64,000 nucleotides of DNA from contig CM056736.1 in assembly GCA_029844215.1 (NCBI GenBank), positions 58,651,562 to 58,715,561 of the forward strand, written 5' to 3'. Positions 44,796 to 54,854 of the stretch are shown one piece after another (the first letter of the stretch is position 1; each line of letters opens with the position of its first letter). Under the pieces are notes generated by a model. It did not search any database and was not told the origin of the DNA. It saw nothing but the letters and a program-made list of their open reading frames with translations. Made by a program: the position numbers and the translations under genes. The stretch comes from Przewalskia tangutica (taxonomy: Eukaryota > Streptophyta > Magnoliopsida > Solanales > Solanaceae).

Positions 44796-45101
44796 ATGAA
44801 GATGCGTCCAGAATTTAATCTTATAAGAGAATATAATTCTCAAATAATTGATATAGTCATAGCAAGCTATGAGTGCAATAATTCGTTAAAAGAGAGTCTT
44901 AGAGAATTAGACCAGTACACAACCGCAAGACCTGTAGAGGGCCTAGGGAGTTGTTGTCCACAACCTATCAATCGAGTTATCATCGATAAGATAAATGAAC
45001 TTCAGGAAGAAGTTAACAGATTAAGAAGATATCTTAGTTATTTAAAGAAGAGACAATCCATGACTAAGTTCCTAGTAGAGCTCCACACAGCTTCTTACTA
45101 A
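44796..45101 (+). CDS. ORF1, 101-aa conserved protein (type A)
   Basis: Intact, MKMRPEFNLIREYNSQ to VELHTASY. Same length and same first residues as ORF1 in B and C. Four bases separate its stop from the ORF2 ATG. Predicted helical; no recognised domain or catalytic motif. Confidence 0.8.
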   Translation: MKMRPEFNLIREYNSQIIDIVIASYECNNSLKESLRELDQYTTARPVEGLGSCCPQPINRVIIDKINELQEEVNRLRRYLSYLKKRQSMTKFLVELHTASY

Positions 45102-45105
45102 AGTC

Positions 45106-48100
45106 ATGAATGAAATCAACAGTGAAAACTTAGCAACTTCAAAGATTGCTAAAGTTGAAAAAGATTTACAGAATTGGAATATTCCAAAAGAATCTTTCAG
45201 ATCTGTTTATGAAACAGGAAAGTTTGATTTTATAAAAAATTATAATATCAAAACTTGTGAGTCCACAGTAGCTATTAATAACTCAAAAGAGATTATTAAA
45301 TTGCTATCAACTGAAGATATAAACAGATATAAAAAGGAATTTAATTTCCTTCACATAGGTTTGGTACAAATTGCTGTAAAGCCTTTGTATCGATTGGGTC
45401 TCGATACCCCCATCTGTCTCTTACTAAGAGATGCAAGGTTATTAAACTTTGATGATTCTCATCGGAGTTTTACAAAGTAATTTAGCCAGAGGTCCAGTTT
45501 ATTTTAACTGTTACCCAAATTTTTCAGTAGATATTAATGATCAGAACGTTATGGACACCTTAACGTTAAACATTAAAACGAAGAATATGAACAGTAAGAT
45601 AAACACTAGAGAAATAGCTATAATATACAGAGTATATTACAGACTAATGAAAACAACCTTAGCCCCAAAAGCTAAACTAGTTAGCAGTAAAGGTGCTACC
45701 ATGCTAATGGAAGCAAACCAGGAACATAGCAATATCTTTGTTCCAAGAATGTTAAAATGGAATGAAATTTTAGCAAAAGATGAATGGCACTTCGATGCTA
45801 TTACCCAACCAAAGATAGAACCAGAGAGTTCTGATATTGAACAAATAATCCAACATTTGGATGGTTCAATAGATTTAAAATTTTTAAGATCTAATGGAAG
45901 ATACTCTTTCAGTGCATCTTCTTCCAAACCCCGGGAGGATGAAGAGTATTCTGATAATTCTGGCGAAACTATACGACGAAAAGTTCAGGGAGTAGACTAT
46001 TCGTCACCAGTACCCAAAGTCTACTATCGACCAATCGATAGAACGACTGGCAGCCCCACCAGAAGTGAAATGCATGGTGGAGACAGTTTGGGCATGATTA
46101 GAGAAGACATCGATTTTAAAATCGATTGGCCTTATATTGACAAATTATGGAGAGATCCAGAGCACGCCATTAAAAGAAAATGGTATGTAAGCACCTTTTC
46201 ACGCAGTGAAAGGAAGGTGTTTAAAGAATCATGGATAAAAGACATGAACCATGTCAGAGCTAATTTAGAATTCTTTAGGTGGTTTGAAATCACTGATAAA
46301 CTCCATAATGACAGACAATGTCTGAATACCATTGTAAAAAAATGGTTCACAGGAGAAAGGACTGTTGAGTCAGTTACACCTCCCTTAGAACAGATAAAGA
46401 TTCCCGTTAACGGTGAAGTCTTAACCGCCACTCCTTTTAAAAGAGATATAAAAGACCCTAATGATATCACACACGTTGATGATATTAATAAGGTTCTCCA
46501 ACAGAACAACTACACCAACCAGTTGTTACATGTTATCTCTAACCAGATTTCAGAAGCAAGTAATGCTTCTACTTTCAGGAATACACCAGTCCGGTCGGAG
46601 GAGAAAACCCTATCCGAACCTCTTTTTAAGATTCCCCAATTTTTGGCAAAGAGCCATCCAAAATTTGGGAAGGAAATCGAAGATGATCTGCTAGACAGAA
46701 TCAGCAATAAATTCAAAGAGATGAAAGTCTCTGAAGGGTCAACCTCGAGAAAACCTGACAAATCCGTCAAGGTGTTAAGCGAAGGTTCTAGTTCAAAGAA
46801 TAAATTAGAGGTTAATAAAATATTAAAATTAACCAAGGGTGATAAGAATTTTTATAAACAATCGACGTTCCCAGACATGTTGTTTGAAGAACGAATTCCA
46901 CCCCCAGCCACATATTCGGGTGATGAAATCCATGAATGGAACATTGACGGCATGTCCGAAGGACAAGTTGTTAAAGTGCTCCATGAAATGGGAGTCTGTT
47001 TAACCAGTTATAAAATAAAAACACATACTGATGATGCCCAACTTGCATCAATCATAATTTCCGGTTTCACTGGGATGTTAAAAAATTGGTGGGAAAACTA
47101 CCTATTCGACAGTGAAAAAGCAAGCATCATGAATGCAACTACCACGGTCCAAATAAGGAACATCGATAACAGTATTACTAATGAAGTTCATGGTGATGCT
47201 TCGGCAACCCTGTTATACTGTATCGGGAAACACTTTGTTGGAGATCCAAAACTTTTCCAAGACAGAAGTTTAGAGATCCTTAATAATCTAACGTGTCCAA
47301 AATTACACGATTTTAAATGGTATAAAGATATATTTCTCAACAAGGTCATGTTAAGGATTGACTGTAATCATGATTATTGGAAGGAAAGATTTATCAGCGG
47401 TTTGCCTAAACTCTTTGCCGAGAAGGTAAGAACCAACATTAGGAGATGTCACAATGGAGACACTCCGTATGGCATAATGACATATGGTGATTTAATCAGC
47501 TATGTTAATATGACCGGCCTAGAGCTGTGTAATACGATAAAACTTAATAATCAAATACAGAAATACTCCACCAAAGGAGAGTTAGGAAGTTTCTGCGAAG
47601 ACTTCGGTTATGTTAAGATTTCTGCTCCTTCGAAGAGCATCAAGAGGATGAAAAAGAATCATAACATTTCTCGCCCCAAAGCATATAAAAGAGATTATAC
47701 TCCTAAAAAGAAGTATAATAGAGAAAGCAACAGCAAAAATACAAAGAAGAAAGTAATTTGCTGGAACTGCGGGAAAACAGGCCACATGGCCAATAAATGC
47801 AAAGAACCCGATAAAAGGAAAGATAAGATTAATCTATTGGGAATTGATCCCAAAATAAAAGATAAACTGTTTACAATTCTGAATGAAGAACAGTCTGATA
47901 ATAGTTCTGAAGAATCTTCAGACAATTTCTACAGTGACGAAGGATCACTGGATCTGGGTTACAGTTCAGATAGTTCCACTTCCAGCTTCAACTGCGAATG
48001 TACTGGGAAAATCTGCACATGTACCAAACAGACAATTGGCGTTATTTCAAGTAGCAGCCAAGAGTTTTTCTTTGACATGGTCGATCACATTGATGATGAC

Positions 48101-48937
48101 AATTTTAAAAAGCAATATTTAAAAGAGCTTAAAAACCTCGTCATTAACCAGAAAAAAGAAAAAGAAAAGGTAGAACCCTTTGACATGAAAAGAGTGTTCA
48201 GTAAGTTTAAAGACTCTAAGTCAGGTAAATCATTACCAGACTTAATTAATGAAGTCTCAGAATTGAAGGAAGAAATCCTTCGTATTAACAAAAGGCTCAG
48301 CTCGTTAGAAGCTGAAGAAATCAGTCGGATTAACAAAAGGCTCAGTTCATTAGAAACTGGGGCATTGGCCAAAATCAGAAATTCGGATCTCACAGAAGAT
48401 CCCCAGACTTCGCCTAAACAGATGATCACGGAAGATCAGGAAATCAATGAATCAGAACAGGAATCTGATTCAGGGCTAACTTTAATATCCAAGGCTAGAG
48501 CATTAAGCTACCATGTCCCTATTAAATTAGTCATTAACGATTTTGCTATCGAAAGAGTAGCACTTTTAGATTCAGGGGCAGATCAAAACTGCATTCGCGA
48601 AGGTATAATCCCTACCAGATACTTAAACAAAAGTACACATAGGCTATACTCCGCCACAGGAGAGGATATAGAAATTAACTATAAACTCTCAAAAGCACTA
48701 GTGTGCAATAAAAATATTGCATTCACTAATAGCTTTATCATAACCAAGGATATAACTGAGGAAATCATTTTAGGAACACCATTCCTAGCCCAGATACTGC
48801 CGTATACGGCAAAGCCAGATGGTATTCATACTATCACTAAGGGAGTAGATCTCATATTTCCTTACATTAATCCTTTGACAACTGATCAAAGTGGTCGTAT
48901 TAAACAGAAGGTAGTCTTTAGGAGACCATTTGAGTAA
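45106..48937 (+). pseudogene. Type A ORF2: movement, coat and protease polyprotein, one frameshift
   Basis: About 1,277 codons with a single shift at about 45456-45468; 1,162 codons downstream are open. The N-terminal movement protein has the 30K-type core (LGLDTPICLLLRDARLLNF, YFNCYPNFSVDIND, MDTLTLNIKT) that in this family lets virus pass plasmodesmata. The coat protein follows: the domain shared with B (FKIDW, KRKWYVSTF), the capsid core (47050-47560; CPKLHDFKWYKDIFLNKVML, GLPKLFAEKV), zinc knuckle CWNCGKTGHMANKC (47759-47800) and a second Cys motif CECTGKICTC. A coiled coil, then the aspartic protease (DSGAD at 48569-48583) and a stop directly after it. No RT. The copy at 22261 lacks the shift, so a programmed frameshift is unlikely. 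Confidence 0.9.
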
Positions 48938-49433
48938 GCACGAAAGGCTGGAAGGGCCTGTGCCGTATCATTGGTAAAATAAGCCAGAAATTAAGCTGCT
49001 TAGAACCAGTTAGAACAAACAGTAACAAACCCAGAATTGTTTGGTTACTACGTTTTTCATAATTCTTTTATCAAAACATTGATTTTGAAGGTTTTATGAG
49101 TCTCTTATCAAAATGTTAATTTTGAAAATTTTATAAGTCTTTTATCAAAAATTAATTTTGAAAAACAGGTTTTAAATCTATAACGATTTAAAAAGAATTC
49201 CTGCCAATCCAGTAAAACATTTGCTATGGCATCATAAGTTTCATAGACGATTTTAAATGGCTCAGACCATCCACAAAACAGTTCTCCAGAAGAACAGCAG
49301 GCATTAATATCCGGCAGGTAAGTCAGCAGGTAAAATAACCAGAACAAGGAAAGCTCATTTCCCTGAAACAAGAAGAAGGCTCCAAAAGGCCTCAGCAAAC
49401 AAAAGAGACACGACATAAAATCGCAATAAGACA
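48938..49433 (+). other. Type A 3' non-coding tail
   Basis: No gene visible. A hairpin AGGCT-GGAAG-GGCCT (48945-48959) lies just after the stop, and AT-rich 37-base direct repeats follow at 49065-49169 (copies at 49065, 49102, 49139). Confidence 0.65.
49065..49169 (+). repeat. Three ~37-base AT-rich direct repeats
   Basis: Each copy reads like CTTTTATCAAAA..TT..ATTTTGAA..TTTTAT.AGT; the third is truncated. Confidence 0.85.
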
Positions 49434-49762
49434 GGTCCCTTCAAGAAAAGGACATAAAGCGGGACAATGGCATTTGCCCCTTCAAAAAAGCAAAGGACAC
49501 TTGCCCTTTCAGAAAAATAAGAAGAAAGCGACACTTGCCCCTTCGGAAAAGCAAGAGTCAGAAACTGACATAAAGCAGATAGTGACATTTGCCCTTTCGC
49601 AAAAACAAAGGACAAAACCAATAAAGCAGATAGCGACACTTGCCTCTTCAGAAAAGCAAGAGCCAAGAAAGCAACATAAAGCAGAAAGCGACGTAAAGCA
49701 GAAAAAGACAAAGGACTTAAAGCAGAAGAAGACGTTTGCCCTTTCAAAAAAGTAAAGGTCAT
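49434..49762 (+). repeat. Purine-rich repeat block (type A)
   Basis: About six degenerate units; reverse-complement relative of 15438-15757. Confidence 0.7.
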
Positions 49763-49832
49763 GTAATCTTAGCGGTCCATTTGTTTTAAACAGAACCGTC
49801 CACGTGTTAGGACGAATAGTTCATTCGAGGCC

Positions 49833-49840
49833 TATTTAAG
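49833..49840 (+). promoter_or_regulatory. Viral TATA box
   Basis: TATTTAAG. The CT tract and AATAAA that normally follow are cut off by the junction at 49879, so the promoter reads into the antisense strand of the next unit. Confidence 0.7.
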
Positions 49841-49894
49841 GTTCTCATTTGTAAACATAGAAGGCATTCGGAAATACCCACTCATCTCTACCAA

Positions 49895-49910
49895 CATGGC
49901 TTTGATACCA
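49895..49910 (-). other. PBS (minus strand)
   Basis: Reverse complement of TGGTATCAAAGCCATG. Confidence 0.88.
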
Positions 49911-50010
49911 TAAAATGTGAATAAAGCGGAATAACAGTTTAAGATGCGAAAAGCAGAATTTAAAACCAAAATATAAGAAAATAAAACTTAAGTTTTTTAA
50001 AACTTACAAT

Positions 50011-50110
50011 TTTATTCAAAGCATTGAAAGGAGAGGGATACAAGATCAGGCAAGGAAAGAGAGAGGGTATTTCGAATGCCTTATGTTTACAAATGAGAAC
50101 CAAATAGGCC
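50011..50110 (-). promoter_or_regulatory. AATAAA signal and eroded TATA box (minus strand)
   Basis: TTTATT at 50011-50016. The TATA position reads CAAATAGG instead of CTTAAATAGG, so the box is weakened, and the CT tract is shortened. Confidence 0.62.
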
Positions 50111-50170
50111 TCGAATGGACTATTCGCCCTAACACGTGGGCTATTTAAAACAAATGGGCCTAAGATTACA

Positions 50171-50444
50171 TGACCTTTACTTTTGAAAGAACAACATCTT
50201 TCTCGCTTTAAAGTCCTTTGTCTTTTCGCTTTATGTCGCTTTGGCTCTTTTTCGAAGAGGCAAATGTCGCCGCTTTATTGGTTTTGTCCTTTTGCGAAGC
50301 AAATGTCACCATCACGACTCTTGCTTTTCTGAAGGGGCAAGTGTCGCTGTCTGCTTTATCTTTTGCTTTCTTGAAGGGCAAGTGTCCTTTGCTTTTCCGA
50401 AAGGGCAAGTGTCACCATCATGCTTTATGTCCTTTTCTGGAAGG
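50171..50444 (-). repeat. Purine-rich repeat block (minus strand)
   Basis: Same family as 43489-43793 but with many short deletions. Confidence 0.68.
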
Positions 50445-51233
50445 ACTGCGTCATTATTTCCGAGTGCGCCTCTGCAGCTTGTGCAATTCCTGGGAATGAG
50501 GATGTCGTCGTTATCTGTTTCACCGTGGTTGGATTCCACTTCTTCATCCTCTAACTTTGCGGAGCTTAATAGCTTCCTTCGGTTTCGATTTAGAGCGTGA
50601 GGTTTCACCTGAGGAAGATGGGCTTCTTCTTTCTGGTTTTACCTTAACTTCTTCCCTGGGTTTTGGGCTCCATCCTTTAATTCTGATGGTCTTGCTTAAA
50701 TAACGGATCCTGTTTATCTCCTGGATGTCAAATGACCATTAATGATATACGAAATTCTTTTATTAAAAAGAACTTGCATAACTTAATATGTTACAGTAAA
50801 GTCGAAATCTGTTGTTCCTCTTGGAAACTCTTATATTTATCCCGAAGCTCAAGCTACCACTGTGAATTTCCTCCAAAGATGCTCCACCATTCGTAGAACC
50901 ATCCGGGAATAACTTTCTTTAATCCCCTGCATATTTGATGAACCAAGTGTGGGTATTTGGCTAACATACTGAGAAAGTTGAACCATCCTTATAATCATAC
51001 CAATTATAGGAAACTGCGATGCGTAAATCTGGATAATGGTATCCGGGTTTGTAGGTGATCTACATACCAATTAAATGGACTTAAAATCTTTTAATAGTAA
51101 ACTTGGAATACTCAATTCCATCTGTTTTATCAAAATACTTGTGTTCGACTTCTATGGAGTCGGTATCAACTAAAATAAACTCATAGTACTTCCTAGTTTT
51201 CAGGGAGTCTTGAGTATCCACATACTGGTGATC

Positions 51234-51238
51234 TGTGT
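51234..51238. repeat. Target-site duplication TGTGT (left)
   Basis: Five bases repeated at 60401-60405. Confidence 0.9.
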
Positions 51239-54200
51239 TGTTATACCCCGTAGTTCCAGGGTATGTATGCGAGGACGTACGTACGAGAATACGACAGAAA
51301 GATTGGAAAGGAAGAAAGAGGCGATTTTTCCACGGAAAAGTTTCCGGTTTTGTGAAGGAAAAAGGTTCGTTAATGGGAATTGGATTCCAGTTTGGTATTC
51401 GGACTTCTGGAATATTAGAGAATTATGGAATTTTATTTTGGAAGTGGTCACGTGGGGCCCACGGGAGAAATTCTGATTTTGTGGGGCGCTTTGATTTTGA
51501 GATTTTGGCCGTTTTGGATATTTTCTAAGACGAAATATTTTGGGCGAATCGGGGCGACGTGTCACCCCAGTGGCACCTTTGGGCCGAAATATGTTTGTGC
51601 ACAACACGGTTAGAGTCGTTTTATGAAAGCGTTTTCCACGACTTTCGTAGGGAATTTCGCTATGTCATTTAGTATTTTTGCGGATTTTTCCGAGAGACGA
51701 AACATTTTGGACCAACGGGAGGCAACACTTGTCACCTCCAAGTGATGGACTTGAAAGCGGCAATATGGCCGATTGGGTTAACTTGGTCAAGTTGTTGGTA
51801 AGATATTTTGTGTGCAAGTTGGCGAGACACTTGCCCAAATCCTCACCCTACACTTGCCTTGCACTTGTCTTCATCTTGGCCATTGGTTGGCGAGCTTGAC
51901 TATAAATACCTCCCTTTGAAGACTAATTCATTCACAAAAATTGCCTAAGTCTTGAGAGCCTTGCCCCTCCCCTTTTGGTGAGGCCCGGCAGCGAGAGTCC
52001 CCTGATGGGGTAGGCGAGGGTAGACACCCCACTCCTGTGGTGTGGCGTGGGGTACCCACTAGCCTAGTTGCTTTCGTATAATACCCCTTTGTGGTATAGA
52101 AATACTCTCAGTATTGTTATAATGCCCAAATTACCTTAGCCTTATACCTTGTTGTATCCTAAGGTTATACCTTACGAAAAGCCGAAATACTATTATACTT
52201 CCCGTCTGTCACAAAACCGAAACCACAGGAAAATCTCTATAGTCAGTTGGAGTATTGTGTAGAAGTTGGTTAGAACTTCTAAGGGTGGTTTAGAGCGGGT
52301 TGGGCGCTCGGAGTTGGAGCTAAACGATTGCCCGGGATCGACTTTATGCTTGGATAATTATGGGCTTATCGAGGTAATTATCTTGTCCCCCTATTGTAAT
52401 TGGATATTACATGTTGTAGGAGTATATAGTTGAAGTATACTATATATAGTCTTTGGGTATTATTCTGATAGACTTGTGTAGTAGTGCAGTGGTGTAGAAT
52501 TGTACTGTTAGGGTTAGGCGTATAACCCACTGGTTGGCTTGATGGCGGCCCAGATAGAGGAGGAGATTTACTGTTGCGGGGAGAGTCTTGCCGAATTTTA
52601 CGTAGAATGTTACGATGTTAATAAGCGCGCGTGGCCTTATAGGTTGAAGTACTACGTGTGGCGCGTTCTACTTGGCAGGAGTAGCCAGAGCGGCTTGAGG
52701 TACTCGGGCATTTGCTATTAGTCGATAATCGTCGCGAGGTATGTGAACCTCTTCCTATCTCTTCTAGCATGATATGTGTGAACTATGTAGTACGGTGACG
52801 TCATTATGCTAAATGTATTCGATTGGTTTAAAACATAAAGTGTTATAACGGCTTTATGGGAAGTTGGTTATAACGACTTTATGTGGATAAGAAAACACTT
52901 TGTGGTTTTAAAAGGTAAATGATTTGTTTATAAGCGGCTTGATGTGTGATCATAAAGAACTTGAAGTATTTCAAAAGATTTCTGAAATCGTTTTGAAAGA
53001 GAAGTAATACTTGGTTTTTGAGAACTTAAGAGTTATACTAGCTTTATGGGAAGTTAGGTATAACGGCTTAAGAACGTTTCTTGATTTTGGAAATCGGGAT
53101 GTGTATCGACAAACCAACTGCGGCGTTAATAAAAGGAAATGTTTTGAATAATTAAGTATTATTAAAACCGTAGAAACTTCCATCTGCATAGAAGCTAAGA
53201 TGAGACAAAATGATATTTCCTAGATCATGGCTGCTGTAATAAGATTGTTATAAACAAGAATATCCTACTCACATATAAGGCTTATGTTTCTCCGATTGTT
53301 TAAAAGAGAATTATATTCTTAAATGAATAAAGCTATGAACTAAAACCTTTCTAAAATAAGAAACGTGAACATTTGAAATTAGGCAAACTTGGACGTTTGG
53401 AAAATAATGTTGTCACTTGATTTTACAAAGGTAAGAGTTTTGGTTTTCTTAAAAGGATAGTCACTCTATTTTTATACTACGGTGTATTGTGTGACTTATG
53501 TGCAAGAAACTGACCTTTTAAAGAATTAATGTGTGAAGTACTTTGGGGTTCGATACCCGAACGTGTTAGTAGAAAGTACCGTGTGTGAATACTTTATTGT
53601 ATTGGTTGTGTTGGTTGGTGATAGCCTTGTAAGACTTTCTTGTTGCTTTGATAAGTAAGCGTGTTAGGATACGTGTGTTAGTATCTTGTGATGTTTGTGT
53701 GAAGGGGTTTCTTGATTGTGCTTATTAACTATCCGTCGTTATGATAGTATTGTGGCATTCATCTCTTGAGATGATTCCGGGTTAAGCCCTCCGTCTGGGG
53801 TAGACTTCGGTGGTCGATGGACTATGATTCGAGATACCTGCACGCGGGTCTGAGGGCCTATGCGGATCTACGAGAGTTCCAGTTTAGCTTGCGTCCTTTA
53901 TGGGCATGAGGTCCTTGTGGCCATGAGTACTCGGATGTCAAGGACGATGCCGGGGATTAGCTAGCCTCGATGCGGGGATGCCTGCGTGCGGGCGATGAGA
54001 TTGGCCTATGCGAGCTGCGAATTTCGAGGACTAGGCGCACATTAGATCTGCGGGCAAGTGGCGGCTTTGATCATGTGGCGATGCAGAGCAGATCTTATGA
54101 TACGATTCATGACCTTGTTGGTGCGTAGGTGTTAGTAGTCGGCTATGCCTTCGTACTTACCGTGCGGTGTTATTATAGCACAGTGGGACACGGTGTTCAT

Positions 54201-54838
54201 GTGTGTTCCTTGGAACTTTTATATCATAAGCTGGCGGTGAGAATGTGTCCCACGCACGATTGATGTTGTGGCGTGAGACCTTTGTTATGTTCTTTGGTGA
54301 CTTGAGGCGTGAGTCACGACTTGATATATTCGCTTAGTTATTGTAAAGCGTAGTTTGGTTATCATACATGTCTCTGCTTTATAGACTATTATGATTTCAT
54401 TTGCGGTATTTTTAGTTTCACATACTCAAATTTTTGTTATCGACCTCCTTGAGGCTGCGTTCATGCCGCGAGTAAAGTACACGATCATTGATCCTCGCTC
54501 TTAGGGCATGATTCATTTGGGAAAGCTCCGTTTCTCGGAGGCTTATCGATGGTATAGTCCTGTTGTTGTAGGTGTTTACATTCGGGGTATGGCGGGGCCT
54601 GTCCGCCATTGTTGTCATATCATTTCTTAGAGTGCAGTAATCTTGTTGTGGCGTGGTTTGTAAAAGGATTAAACCGTTCTTTTGTAAAAGAGGTTATTTA
54701 TATATCTGGAAGGCAAGTTTCCTGATTATTGTTTTATATTTCGTTATCTCATGTTGTTGTTTTATGTTCGTGATTACTCGATGTTGTGTCACTAGGGTGC
54801 GGGGTAAGGCACGATCCACGGGCGATTTGGTCGTGACA
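51239..54838 (+). repeat. 5' LTR
   Basis: Starts TGTTATACCCCGTAGTTCC, ends GGTCGTGACA. TATAAATA at 51901-51908 is the likely core promoter. Contains repeated GTTATAACGGCTTTATGGG motifs. Short open frames inside have no recognisable product. Confidence 0.9.
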
Positions 54839-54842
54839 AAAG

Positions 54843-54854
54843 TGGTATCGAGCG
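54843..54854 (+). other. PBS-like site of the LTR element
   Basis: TGGTATCGAGCG four bases after the LTR, matching TGGTATCAGAGC except that CAGAGC reads CGAGCG. Points to initiator Met-tRNA priming, and shows the same CAG-type discrepancy as the viral PBSs. Confidence 0.75.

Larger units (their letters stand above)
44073..49879 (+). mobile_element. Type A unit, best preserved
   Basis: PBS, leader, intact ORF1, nearly open ORF2, tail, repeat block and TATA box. Stops in the R region at about 49879, where an inverted type C unit begins. Confidence 0.92.

Noticed and set aside
45449..45480. Programmed ribosomal frameshift between movement and coat parts of type A ORF2
   Set aside because: The sister copy at about 22261 reads through in one frame at the same place, and no slippery heptamer is evident, so a copy-specific indel or error is simpler.
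51210..51613. Overlapping frames on both strands at the start of the 5' LTR
   Set aside because: They lie in U3 of the LTR, break in the 3' LTR copy, and show no known domain.
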